Source: Rubricoccaceae bacterium (GTDB lineage Bacteria; Bacteroidota; Rhodothermia; Rhodothermales; Rubricoccaceae). From it: a stretch of 36,905 nt of DNA. Positions 1-9,653 of this stretch are shown here, in pieces; positions within the stretch are counted from its first letter, which is position 1, and each line of letters begins with the position of its first letter. The notes beneath the pieces are model-generated. The model had not been told where the DNA came from, searched no databases, and was given only the letters and a program-made list of their open reading frames with translations. Location of the stretch: assembly GCA_024639085.1 (NCBI GenBank), contig JAHEJB010000011.1, forward strand, positions 1 to 36,905. The letters are read 5' to 3'. The position numbers and the translations under genes are program-made.

Positions 1-465
1 AATCAACGGGCCGTCGACAGCGTGCATTTCTGCGAACGCGCGTTCCAGGAATGGAAAAATCTCACCCCTATCAAGCGCGGGCTCACCGTAGAACTGCTCG
101 TGCTCTGTCAGAATTGAACTGAAAACCTCACGGAAACGCGGGTTTTGAATCACCCCTTCCTGCTCTGACAACAACTGAACATCTCTTACGAGATCGTCCA
201 AAATTGACTCGTATTCGGCAGGATTACCAGAAGCTTCGGCTTCGAGAAGCTCGGCCTGGCGTGCATAAAGGCGGGCTATGCGGCGGGCCAGTTGTTCGTC
301 TGTCGGCGAGTCGGTCGCGACGGCGTCGAGTGCGGGAGCGTTTACTTGTGACGGAAGCGTTTCCGTAGGGCGGCTCTCGAGGGCGGCGTCTGTCGTGGCG
401 GACTGGCCAAGTACTGGTGCGACGAAGAACAAGGAGGCCAGTGCAGCCGTTAGGGCTCGTGGCAT
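1..465 (-). CDS. Exported protein, N-terminal part only (possible lytic transglycosylase/LysM family); runs off the left edge
   Basis: Open frame on minus strand from ATG at 465 (MPRALTAALASLFFVAPVLGQSATTDAALESRP...) with signal peptide; no stop before window edge; family assignment is weak. Confidence 0.55.
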   Translation of the reverse strand, partial: MPRALTAALASLFFVAPVLGQSATTDAALESRPTETLPSQVNAPALDAVATDSPTDEQLARRIARLYARQAELLEAEASGNPAEYESILDDLVRDVQLLSEQEGVIQNPRFREVFSSILTEHEQFYGEPALDRGEIFPFLERAFAEMHAVDGPLI

Positions 466-619
466 CGTGGTAACGGTGGGTTTAGTTGGGGATAAAGACG
501 GGAGCCTAAACTATTACTTGAAGGTAGCGGCTCCAAACGCAAAACACACTTTTCGTGAACATCCTTGTTGTGACTACCAAAATCGCCTCCAATATGCCAG
601 AAAGCGCTCTCTTGATCTG

Positions 620-2200
620 CTAGAGTGGAACGTTTCCGTGCTTTTTGCGGGGATTGGATGCCACTTTATTTCGTAGCATCTCAAGGCCTCGGATCAAGAC
701 ACGCCGCGTTTCTGAGGGCTTGATCACGTCATCTACGTAGCCGCGTTCGGCAGCGATGTACGGATTGGCAAACTTCTCGCGGTACTGTTCAATAAAGCGT
801 TCCTCGGTCGCAGCGGGATCATCAGCATCCGCAATCTGCCTCTTGTAGATAATCTCCACCGCTCCTTTCGGCCCCATCACAGCGATCTCTGCAGTCGGCC
901 ACGCTAGGTTTAGGTCGCCGCGGATATGCTTTGAGTTCATCACGTCATACGCCCCGCCGTACGCCTTTCGAGTGATAACGGTCATCTTTGGCACAGTTGC
1001 TTCGCAGAAAGCATACAGCAGCTTGGCACCGTGGCGAATGATCCCCCGCCACTCCTGATCGGTTCCAGGAAGGAAGCCAGGAACATCTTCAAAGACAACA
1101 AGCGGAATATTGAATGCATCGCAGAAGCGCACGAAGCGCGCACCCTTTACACTCGCGTCAATGTCGAGCACACCGGCAAGCACCGCAGGCTGATTTGCAA
1201 CGATTCCTACACTTCTACCACCGAGCCGCGCAAAGCCCACCACAATATTGGCAGCGTAGTCGGGATGGATCTCGAAGAACTTCCCGTCATCCACGACACG
1301 CTCAATCACGTCGTGGATATCGTATGGCTTGTTCGGGTTTTCGGGGACGATGGAATTAAGCTCGGAATCTGCTCGATCAATTGGATCGCCTGTTTGGGCG
1401 AGTGGTGCCGGGTCTTCGCAGTTGGATGGCAGATAGCTAAGGAGCTCACGAATCTTCAGCAGGCAATCGGCTTCGTTGGCTGTCGCAAGGTGAGCCACGC
1501 CAGACTTGGACGCGTGCGTATCCGCTCCGCCTAGCTCCTCCTGAGTGACCACCTCGTTGGTAACCGTCTTGACCACATTGGGGCCGGTCACGAACATATA
1601 GCTCGTGTTCTTGACCATGAACACGAAATCTGTTATAGCCGGCGAGTATACGGCGCCTCCAGCGCAAGGCCCCATCACAGCCGAAATCTGAGGCACGACG
1701 CCGCTGGCCAACGTGTTCTGGAGAAAGATGTCGGCGTAGCCCCCTAGACTTGCAACGCCTTCCTGAATACGTGCTCCGCCCGAGTCATTCAGCCCGATAA
1801 TGGGTGCGCCGTTTTCGAGCGCAAGCTGCATGACTTTAACAATCTTTTCAGCGTGGGCGAGACCTAGCGATCCACCGAATACGGTGAAGTCCTGCGAGAA
1901 TACGTACATGAGACGGCCATCAATTGTGCCAAAGCCCGTGACAACGCCATCGCCGTACGGGCGGTTGTTCTCTAGCCCAAAGCCTTTCACCTGATGCCGG
2001 ACAAACGCACCTAGCTCTTGAAACGAGCCTTTATCTAAGAGGAGGTCGAGGCGTTCCCGCGCTGTCAGTTTGCCTTTTTCATGCTGGCGAGCGATTCGAG
2101 TTTCACCGCCTCCGAGCTGCGCTTCGGCTCGACGTCTTTCTAAATCATCCAAGGGCGATTTGGAGGAAGGCTCTGATCCTTGTGTCGTTGAGGTCGTCAT
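620..2200 (-). CDS. pccB: Acyl-CoA carboxylase carboxyltransferase subunit beta (propionyl-CoA carboxylase beta-like)
   Basis: 526 aa; [69 protein letters not shown] motifs typical of carboxyltransferase beta. Confidence 0.95.
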   Translation of the reverse strand: MTTSTTQGSEPSSKSPLDDLERRRAEAQLGGGETRIARQHEKGKLTARERLDLLLDKGSFQELGAFVRHQVKGFGLENNRPYGDGVVTGFGTIDGRLMYVFSQDFTVFGGSLGLAHAEKIVKVMQLALENGAPIIGLNDSGGARIQEGVASLGGYADIFLQNTLASGVVPQISAVMGPCAGGAVYSPAITDFVFMVKNTSYMFVTGPNVVKTVTNEVVTQEELGGADTHASKSGVAHLATANEADCLLKIRELLSYLPSNCEDPAPLAQTGDPIDRADSELNSIVPENPNKPYDIHDVIERVVDDGKFFEIHPDYAANIVVGFARLGGRSVGIVANQPAVLAGVLDIDASVKGARFVRFCDAFNIPLVVFEDVPGFLPGTDQEWRGIIRHGAKLLYAFCEATVPKMTVITRKAYGGAYDVMNSKHIRGDLNLAWPTAEIAVMGPKGAVEIIYKRQIADADDPAATEERFIEQYREKFANPYIAAERGYVDDVIKPSETRRVLIRGLEMLRNKVASNPRKKHGNVPL

Positions 2201-2277
2201 TCCTAATAATTGGCTGGACGCTCAAAACTACGCGATCCGCGGATGACCAATCGCATGCCCATGTCGTCCAATCAGCG

Positions 2278-3921
2278 CTATGAGCGATAGCGGCCTTCAA
2301 CGGCGTCTGTAAACGCAACGATTGCGTCGCTGTAGATCTCAACCTTGTTCGCCTGATAGGAGTCCTTGAGAATCGGCCAGGCGTCGTTCCAGCTCTCTGC
2401 TTCGTCAAGCGCTTCAAGAATGTCTCGATAGGCGAGCTCTGAACCTCTGGTCAGCTGTTGTGCGTACCAGTCCCGCCGCTCTGTAGCGGATGCACCAAGC
2501 ACACGTGTTTCAAGAGAAACCAGTGGCTCGTGACGGGAATCGTCACTTGTTCCACGTTGTTCCGACGCGGGAGGGCTGTTTCCAGATTCACTCACCGCAG
2601 CTGCGCCTTTGCTGGAAAGCTTCATCCAAAGTGGCTCTGCCTGGACACGATCATCGTCTTCAGAAACTTCTACGTCTTCGAAATCGGCATCGACAATATC
2701 CACTTCCCCGGTCTCGTCCGACGTGTTTTCCTCATCCTCTACATCGTCGGCCACGTCCTCAACATCGTCTTCTTTCTGAACGTCGTCTTCTACCCCTTCA
2801 TCCGCTTCAGTTTCGGATGCCACCTCTGGCCCCTCTTCGGGTAATTCTTCGGCGTCCTCTTCAGCATCCACCTCTTCCTTGATCTCTTCGTCAATTTCCT
2901 CTTCCTCGTTCAGGGCATTCTCTACGTCGTCTGACCGAATTGCCGCGTCAACGTCGTCTACTTCCATGGCATCGTCAGGATCATCGGTATTGGCGAACGC
3001 GTCGTCTTGATTCCCCGCCGCTACAGCGGCGGAGGCCGCCGCCGCGGCTTTGTCTCGAGCTAGGCGCTGCCACAACGGCTCCGAGCTACTCCCCGCCTTG
3101 CTTTCATCGGCAACGACCGCTAGCAAATCATCAGCCTTTTCTTTTGCCTCCGGTTCTTCGGCCTGCTTACTGGTCAGCTTGGGTAATGCGGGCTGAGCGC
3201 TCGCATTCAGAACGTCGCGCAATTGATCCTCGCTGTACGTCTCGACGCCTATCAGCTTGGATGCTACCGTACTCATTCCTTTCGCCTCAAAAAACTTCCT
3301 GAGCAAACCCGCTGGAACACCCTCCTCGTAATCAGGAATTGATTTCACGAGTGCGAAGAGCGGTTCGAGCAGCATCATCCAATCAGCCGTTTCAAACTTT
3401 GCAACCATCCGCGTGTCAATGCGATTCAGCAGCTTTTCAAACTCCTCCTTTTCTACACCATCAAGGCCCTTTCTTTCTACATAACCCTCGGCAACTTCGC
3501 GGAAGTAAGGGTAGGGCGAAAACGAAGCCATGCGCTCTTGCAAGGCGTCCAATTGCAACACCGTCGTTGCGTCCGCAAACGTAAACGAAACCAGCGCCTC
3601 TACCGGTTCGACGAGGAAGCTCAGAACCTGTCGAGAAGCCGTCCGGACTGCTTTTGTCCAGGCTCCCTCGGGAAACTGGGCCGCTTCCCTCGCTGCGGTC
3701 TTCCAGACCTTTCGAGCCGTTTGGATCAGCTCGTGATCCGAATCCAGCCATGGAGATTCTGGGGCGGCCGCTTTCTGATCAGACCGCCGATCCAACACGC
3801 TTCCGAGGTAGTGAGCTACCGGCAGGGGTAGCGTACTCAGGTCCGCCCTGGGGTGTGATTGACCGGCAGGCAGGATCGTTAGTAGATGGTTGGCGAGTGC
3901 CTCGGCGGTGACGTCTAGCAT
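2278..3921 (-). CDS. Uncharacterised protein with long acidic low-complexity linker
   Basis: 547 aa ORF; Asp/Glu-rich segment in the middle flanked by EPLWQRL and EPLWMKL motifs. Confidence 0.8.
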   Translation of the reverse strand: MLDVTAEALANHLLTILPAGQSHPRADLSTLPLPVAHYLGSVLDRRSDQKAAAPESPWLDSDHELIQTARKVWKTAAREAAQFPEGAWTKAVRTASRQVLSFLVEPVEALVSFTFADATTVLQLDALQERMASFSPYPYFREVAEGYVERKGLDGVEKEEFEKLLNRIDTRMVAKFETADWMMLLEPLFALVKSIPDYEEGVPAGLLRKFFEAKGMSTVASKLIGVETYSEDQLRDVLNASAQPALPKLTSKQAEEPEAKEKADDLLAVVADESKAGSSSEPLWQRLARDKAAAAASAAVAAGNQDDAFANTDDPDDAMEVDDVDAAIRSDDVENALNEEEEIDEEIKEEVDAEEDAEELPEEGPEVASETEADEGVEDDVQKEDDVEDVADDVEDEENTSDETGEVDIVDADFEDVEVSEDDDRVQAEPLWMKLSSKGAAAVSESGNSPPASEQRGTSDDSRHEPLVSLETRVLGASATERRDWYAQQLTRGSELAYRDILEALDEAESWNDAWPILKDSYQANKVEIYSDAIVAFTDAVEGRYRS

Positions 3922-4113
3922 GGGCTGCTGAATTGTTCGTGCAAACTAACGCCGAGCATCAGCCAGCGGGATGCGCTGTTCGTGACGTTGTTCGGTCACC
4001 GCGAGAACGCGGATTGGCATGCGTTCGGTACATTCGCCCACCACCACTTGCGGACGAGGAGGTTTCCACGCGAAACGCGGGTGCCCTGTTTGTTCTGGTT
4101 ACGACAATACAGC

Positions 4114-6711
4114 ATGGCGGACGCCGATAAGCCGGTTCAAAACGATCCCTACAAACTGAGTGGGAAAACCGTTTCCCATTATGCCGTCCGGGAGGTTCTT
4201 GGTGGCGGTGGCATGGGCGTTGTTTACCAAGCAGAGGACACACGTCTGCAACGTCCAGTTGCCCTCAAGTTCCTTCCTCCAGCCCTCAGCCAGGATTCCC
4301 ATTCGAAGGATCGTTTTTTGGCAGAGGCTCAGGCTGCGTCAGCGCTCGATCACCCCAACATTTGCACGGTTCACGAGTTTGGAGAGACAGATGCGGGCCA
4401 ACTGTTTATTGCGATGGCGTACTACGCCGGGGAATCGCTGCGAGGCAGGTTTGAGCGAGGTCCGCTGGAGTTGGATGACGCGCTGAACTTCGGAATTCAG
4501 GTGGCGAAAGGGCTACAAGCTGCCCATAATTCAGGCATCGTCCACCGCGACATCAAGCCGGCAAACCTTGTTGTAACCACCGACGAAGTGGTGAAAATCG
4601 TTGACTTCGGGATTGCCCGCGTTGGAGAGGCAAACCTTACGCAGACAGGCGCCACCGTTGGAACCACGGGTTATATGAGTCCTGAGCAAACACGTGGCGA
4701 TGAGGTCGATGGACGGGCGGATATCTGGGCGCTGGGAGTAGTTCTTTACGAGGCTGTGACTGGCGTCCGTCCGTTTAGGGGGAATTACGATCAGGCCGTG
4801 GTTTACGCGATTCTGCATGAAGAGCCAAAGCCTGCAAAAACCATTCGTCCGGAGCTTCCAGATGAAATTGGGGCAGTGATTGACCGTTGTCTGCAAAAGG
4901 ATCTGGCATTGCGTTATCCAGACACCGATGCACTACTGAAAGACTTGGAGGCTGTTCGGCGGGGTGATGCGCCGGAACGCCAAGTAAGACTGCCAAAGAC
5001 AACCACCAAAGGTCGCATTAGGAAAACTGCCATGGCAGCATTGGTACTGGTTTCCATCGTGCTCGCAACCCTCTTTGGCCGAAGTCTCCTCTCGCCGGGC
5101 GACATCGCTGCACAGGGGGTCATTCAAGTCGCCGTCCTTCCTTTCATCAACGTTAGTGGAGATTCGACAGACCAGGCATTTATTGATGGACTTGGCTACA
5201 CCGTGTCTGCGACGCTTACGGAGATGGAGCAGTTTGAAGACCGGCTGTCGGTACTTCCCGCTGATGTAGACGAGGTGGAAACGCTGACTCCGCGAGAGGC
5301 TGCAGAATCGCTCAATGCAGATGTTCTAGTTACAGGAAGTGTGCAGCGCGCTGATAATCGTGTGCGTTTAACCCTCAACCTCTACGACGCTCACATCGAC
5401 AGCCAGACTCGCAGTGCCATCCTTGACAACGAATCGACAAACATGCTGGCCTTGCAAGACAGTGTGGCGCAGATGCTGGCCGGATTGCTTGATATCGAGC
5501 TAAGCGCCTCTGACCAGGAAACGCTCAGTGCTGGCGGCACGTCTAGCCCAGAGGCATTTGACAACTATACGCGGGCGCAGGGTTTTCTCCTCAACTACGA
5601 AGATGAGCGCAACATTGATCTCGCCATCCAACATTTTGAGCAGGCAATCGAGGCCGATCCACGATATGTACTAGCACACGCTGGCCTTGGTGGAGCATAC
5701 TGGCGCAAGTTCGACGCATCAGGAGACCCCGTTTGGATGGAGAGAGCTGCCAAGAGCAGCGAGAGAGCCGTAGAGCTAAATCCGAATTTGGCACCCGTCC
5801 ACGTTGCTGCTGGCCTCGTGTACAAAGGAACTGGCCGGTACGATGAAGCAGAGAATGAATTCCTTCGTGCGCTGGATATCGACTCAACAAACGCGTTTGC
5901 CCACCAGCAGTTGGCAGCGACGTACTTCTTCTTGTCCGAATTCGACCGAGCCGAAACACACTACCTCCGCGCCATCGAGTTGAAGCAAGGCTACTGGGGT
6001 TTCTACAACACGCTCGGCTATCTGTTTAACAACCAGGGGCGCCACGAAGAGGCGGCGCGCATGTATCGTCGCGTGATCGACTTTCGGCCTGATAGCCCGG
6101 CCGGATACAACAACCTGGGCTATCAGTATCTACATCTCGAAATGCCAGATTCCGCTCGGGTTTGGTTTCAACAAGCGGCCGAAGCAGATCCAGACGCTAC
6201 TCGACCAACCGCATGGGCCTACGCGAATCTGGGAGAAATACACGTTCGGCGGAGAGAGTTCGCCGAAGCAGTCAGCTTTTACGAGCGCGCCGTGCGGCTT
6301 GAGAGCGCTGAGTCGGACTTCTGGTACTTTCTCGCCGCCGCTACCTATTGGGCTGGAGATTCGTCTAGAGCAGCAGAAGCCTGGCAAAGGGTGATCGAGC
6401 TGGACACGCAGGGCCTGGAAGTGAACCCGAACGATGCGAACGCGCTGATTGGACTCGCGTTTTCCTTTGCGATGACAGGCAATGCAGAACGAGGCCGTTT
6501 GCTACTCAACAGATTGGACGATATCCCCACGGAAACGCTGTGGATTCAAGTTGCCATGGCCGAAATAGCCGAGCAGCTTGGCGAGCGAGATCTGGCCCTG
6601 CGCTATTTGGAGGAAGGGTTTTCGATCGGACTGACGCCAAACTCCGTTGAGGAGTCGCCTTGGCTGGATACACTCCGCGAAGATCCCGACTACAACGCGC
6701 TCATCAGGTGA
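4114..6711 (+). CDS. Ser/Thr protein kinase with single TM and C-terminal TolB-like/TPR region
   Basis: GGGGMGVVYQAEDTRLQRPVALKFL, HRDIKPANLVV, DFGIAR; TM AALVLVSIVLATLFG; multiple TPRs. ORF opens at 3982 but ATG 4114 (MADADKPVQND) is the likelier start. Confidence 0.93.
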   Translation: MADADKPVQNDPYKLSGKTVSHYAVREVLGGGGMGVVYQAEDTRLQRPVALKFLPPALSQDSHSKDRFLAEAQAASALDHPNICTVHEFGETDAGQLFIAMAYYAGESLRGRFERGPLELDDALNFGIQVAKGLQAAHNSGIVHRDIKPANLVVTTDEVVKIVDFGIARVGEANLTQTGATVGTTGYMSPEQTRGDEVDGRADIWALGVVLYEAVTGVRPFRGNYDQAVVYAILHEEPKPAKTIRPELPDEIGAVIDRCLQKDLALRYPDTDALLKDLEAVRRGDAPERQVRLPKTTTKGRIRKTAMAALVLVSIVLATLFGRSLLSPGDIAAQGVIQVAVLPFINVSGDSTDQAFIDGLGYTVSATLTEMEQFEDRLSVLPADVDEVETLTPREAAESLNADVLVTGSVQRADNRVRLTLNLYDAHIDSQTRSAILDNESTNMLALQDSVAQMLAGLLDIELSASDQETLSAGGTSSPEAFDNYTRAQGFLLNYEDERNIDLAIQHFEQAIEADPRYVLAHAGLGGAYWRKFDASGDPVWMERAAKSSERAVELNPNLAPVHVAAGLVYKGTGRYDEAENEFLRALDIDSTNAFAHQQLAATYFFLSEFDRAETHYLRAIELKQGYWGFYNTLGYLFNNQGRHEEAARMYRRVIDFRPDSPAGYNNLGYQYLHLEMPDSARVWFQQAAEADPDATRPTAWAYANLGEIHVRRREFAEAVSFYERAVRLESAESDFWYFLAAATYWAGDSSRAAEAWQRVIELDTQGLEVNPNDANALIGLAFSFAMTGNAERGRLLLNRLDDIPTETLWIQVAMAEIAEQLGERDLALRYLEEGFSIGLTPNSVEESPWLDTLREDPDYNALIR

Positions 6712-6798
6712 TGCAAGGATAGCGCATCATTATTTGCGGCTTATCACTATACTTTCGCCTGTCGAATGGCCCTTCTCACACTACGGAGGAAAAACAGA

Positions 6799-7095
6799 AT
6801 GGCAACGATTACGGTAACAATCTCAGCGGACGGTACGCCCTCCCCTCCGCACGTTTCAATCAGTGAAGGAGACATCGTTTGTTTTCAGGCTGAAGCAGAT
6901 ACGGTGCTTTGCGTGGATCCAGGGTCTGTGTTTGGATCCGAGCGGTTCGAGATCCCCGCTGGTAGCACGGTTGGCCTGCTTGTTCAGTCCAGCCCAGCTT
7001 CAGGCTTCAAGTACATAACAAAGATGGGCGATCTGGAAGTAAGGTGTAGAGGCGATAAGGATAAGAAAGGCGGCGGTGGTGGCGGACCTGGTTGA
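6799..7095 (+). CDS. Small beta-rich (cupredoxin/Ig-like?) protein with Lys/Gly-rich C-terminal tail
   Basis: MATITVTISADGTPSPPHVSISEGDIVCFQAEAD...GDKDKKGGGGGGPG; followed by a terminator-like hairpin. Upstream in-frame start at 6766 possible. Confidence 0.65.
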   Translation: MATITVTISADGTPSPPHVSISEGDIVCFQAEADTVLCVDPGSVFGSERFEIPAGSTVGLLVQSSPASGFKYITKMGDLEVRCRGDKDKKGGGGGGPG

Positions 7096-7122
7096 GCCGA
7101 TTCCTCACCACCTGCGAAATCC

Positions 7123-7155
7123 AAGCGCTCGGCCTTCGGCCCGAGCGCTTTCTTT
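7123..7155 (+). terminator. Intrinsic terminator-like hairpin between convergent genes
   Basis: AAGCGCTCGG (7123-7132) and CCGAGCGCTT (7141-7150), perfect 10-bp arms, followed by TCTTTATT. Confidence 0.8.
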
Positions 7156-7169
7156 ATTAGTGCAAAGTC

Positions 7170-9557
7170 CTAGCCGCCAGCCCCAACCGTAAACGAACGC
7201 CGGCCGATCAAGTGGTTGGCTCCGTTGTACACCCGGAGTTCATACGAACCGAGGCCTTCCGTATCGGATAAGGATTTATATGTTCGGTATCCCGCAGTTG
7301 GAAGACTTTCACTCCCGCCGTCAACTACCGAGCCGTCTGGACCATGCCACTCCCACCTGATTGCTCCCGCAAGATTCACCTTTGCCGAGAAGTAGGCCCT
7401 CTGACCGACCGCGAACGTATTTGTTCGAGAACGCTCTGGGCAGTCTAGGCCACCTGTTAGGCACAATTCAAGAGATTGCAGCGTGACGTACTCAGCCTCT
7501 ATTGCCTTCAGCGAGTCCACCATGGCAATTGCACGAGTTCTGGCCGTGCTATCTCTGACCGAATCTGCTGCAGCAACGAAGTCCTCCCATAGAGTTCTTT
7601 CCTCTACGATAGACACGGTGTTGGCTCTATCTGTGTCGTCTACGTCATCGTATTGGGTCGTTAGCCCCTCAAGCTGACCAATTCTGCGTTCGAGCAGAGC
7701 AAGTTGTTCTGACTCCAACACTCCAACGGCCCCACCCTGGTCTAAAAGGCGCCGATAGCTGGACAGAACCTCCGCGTCACTCATATTCGGATTGGCAAAG
7801 GCGTCCTGGGCCAAGCTGTATTCACGATATACCCTGGCACGCCCGCCGTCATCAGTGTGAACACTGATAAGATGTTTCCCGACCAATCTCCCCATGTTTT
7901 CTGTAGAATCAGCAAATGCGACACAGACGAGGGCCTCTCCTCCACGCAGCCCTTGGACACGAATCGAATACGAATTCTCTCCTGGGATAATTCGGACAAC
8001 AGTAGAATCTCCTGGATCCCAGATCAATGGATACCTCTCCACGAGGTCCTCTGTACGGATGCGTCGACCCTCGGAATCGAGGGCAACGGCTCTCATTACT
8101 GTAAATGAGTCCTGAGCGATATCGTCTGCGTCTGCAAAAAGTGCGATTGAAGCGATTTGGTCAATCGAACTGAAGCGAACACCATCTGTGGCGGCATCGC
8201 CACCAGCCGGCCATATCCACCATACAAGGAGGGCAAGGGCCGCTACTACTACTCCTGCGATTCCGGCTAGCGCCGCTTTATTTCCAGTCAGCGAAGTCAG
8301 TCTGCTTGCCGATCTCGTGGATCGGCTGGGGCCGACCTCAGAACCCGCTGTTTCCTTCAGCGGCATCCTTGGCGCTTGACCAACATGCTTTGGATATGCG
8401 GGCGCTTCGATCGGCGGGGCGTCTGGATCCAGCACAAACAGAAGCCCGTCGGGGGATCGCATATGCAGGACGGGCGTGCCCCACTCAACCGTATTGGAGG
8501 TAGAAAGACTGATAGCCTTGCGCGCTTCTGAAACCGCCGCGTCGATAGGTAGACCCTCGGCAAGCGACTCGACAAACACATGCACGAACTGAATGGCGGC
8601 CCTGTCGGTGATCTCAAATTGCATGGCGATCACGGCCGGAACGCCTCGCCGAATGAGCACAGAGGCCGTACTCGAGAAAATGTCTGTGTCGCTGCCTTGG
8701 GCACCCTCGCAGGCATTTAGGACCACAAGGCGGAGATCTCGGTGATCGGCAAGAAGTCTGCCCAGTTTCACAGCTGACAGCCTGAATGTCTGGTTGTTCT
8801 CGTCGCATAGCGCCAGCATTCCTTCGCCGGACGTTGCATCGAAACCACCGTGGCCTACGAAGTGAAACACATGCCAAGGCCCCTGCCGCATTGCTTTTTG
8901 TAATTCCTGCCACGTGGCACCTTCCATCCACGTCATAGAAACGAGACCACGGGCCTCCAAATCTGCTAGTGCCTCCGAAATGCGTTGCTTTTCACGCGAT
9001 ACATCAAGCTTGGCGCGATCTTCTGGGCTGGCGACCATACCAAGAATGCGCATTGGCGGTGTGAACGTGAGCGGTTCCGGCGGCCGATCCAACTCCAGGT
9101 ATCGCACTATAGGCGTATCCGTGGAGAGGCAAACAAAGTCTCCTTCGGATTCGTCGTACAGATATTCCCACGGCATTGAAGCGAGCTCTGGAGCCTCAAT
9201 CCGAAGGCGCAGCCGAAGCCCCTTGCCTTCCTGCAGCGCTCTCTGCCGGCTCATGCGGTAGCAGCTCCGTATTTCTTCGGGGAACAGAGTTCCGAAAAGT
9301 GCCTTTCCAAAATCCTCGATGGATGCCTTCTCTTCGGGCTGAACTACGTCTCGACGCGTCGCTCCAGATTTAAGCAGGGCGATCTGCAAGCCCTGTAATT
9401 TGTTTTTCAGTTCCAGCTCATCAAACGGGAATTCTGTGGTCGCCCTCTGCTCACCGGCCGGCGAACGTATTACGCTGACGGGATACGTATGACCGTCTCC
9501 CGTACCAATGGCTAGTTCAAAATCGAGGTATTCCATTTTCTTCTCGGCGCGAATCAA
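7170..9557 (-). CDS. CHAT-domain caspase-like protease, single TM, C-terminal Ig/DUF2914-like domain
   Basis: His motif VFHFVGHGGFD and Cys motif LVVLNACEGAQ; CHAT-type WGTPVLH; TM AGIAGVVVAALALLVWWIW; C-term GSYELRVYNGANHLIGRRSFTV. Alternative start 9536 (MEYLDF). Confidence 0.92.
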   Translation of the reverse strand: MIRAEKKMEYLDFELAIGTGDGHTYPVSVIRSPAGEQRATTEFPFDELELKNKLQGLQIALLKSGATRRDVVQPEEKASIEDFGKALFGTLFPEEIRSCYRMSRQRALQEGKGLRLRLRIEAPELASMPWEYLYDESEGDFVCLSTDTPIVRYLELDRPPEPLTFTPPMRILGMVASPEDRAKLDVSREKQRISEALADLEARGLVSMTWMEGATWQELQKAMRQGPWHVFHFVGHGGFDATSGEGMLALCDENNQTFRLSAVKLGRLLADHRDLRLVVLNACEGAQGSDTDIFSSTASVLIRRGVPAVIAMQFEITDRAAIQFVHVFVESLAEGLPIDAAVSEARKAISLSTSNTVEWGTPVLHMRSPDGLLFVLDPDAPPIEAPAYPKHVGQAPRMPLKETAGSEVGPSRSTRSASRLTSLTGNKAALAGIAGVVVAALALLVWWIWPAGGDAATDGVRFSSIDQIASIALFADADDIAQDSFTVMRAVALDSEGRRIRTEDLVERYPLIWDPGDSTVVRIIPGENSYSIRVQGLRGGEALVCVAFADSTENMGRLVGKHLISVHTDDGGRARVYREYSLAQDAFANPNMSDAEVLSSYRRLLDQGGAVGVLESEQLALLERRIGQLEGLTTQYDDVDDTDRANTVSIVEERTLWEDFVAAADSVRDSTARTRAIAMVDSLKAIEAEYVTLQSLELCLTGGLDCPERSRTNTFAVGQRAYFSAKVNLAGAIRWEWHGPDGSVVDGGSESLPTAGYRTYKSLSDTEGLGSYELRVYNGANHLIGRRSFTVGAGG

Positions 9558-9653
9558 TCTATTACGATAGTATAGCGCTTGCGCAGCCTACAAGACCGCG
9601 CTGATCTCGATAACGATTTGTCCTCTGACCCTCACGGGCACGTAGCTAGTGGC

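Noticed and set aside
2458-3302. Long plus-strand ORFs (2458-2844, 2490-2882, 2940-3302) opposite the acidic protein
   Set aside because: Shadow ORFs created by the biased Asp/Glu codon composition of the minus-strand gene; Pro/His/Arg-rich with no protein-like motifs.
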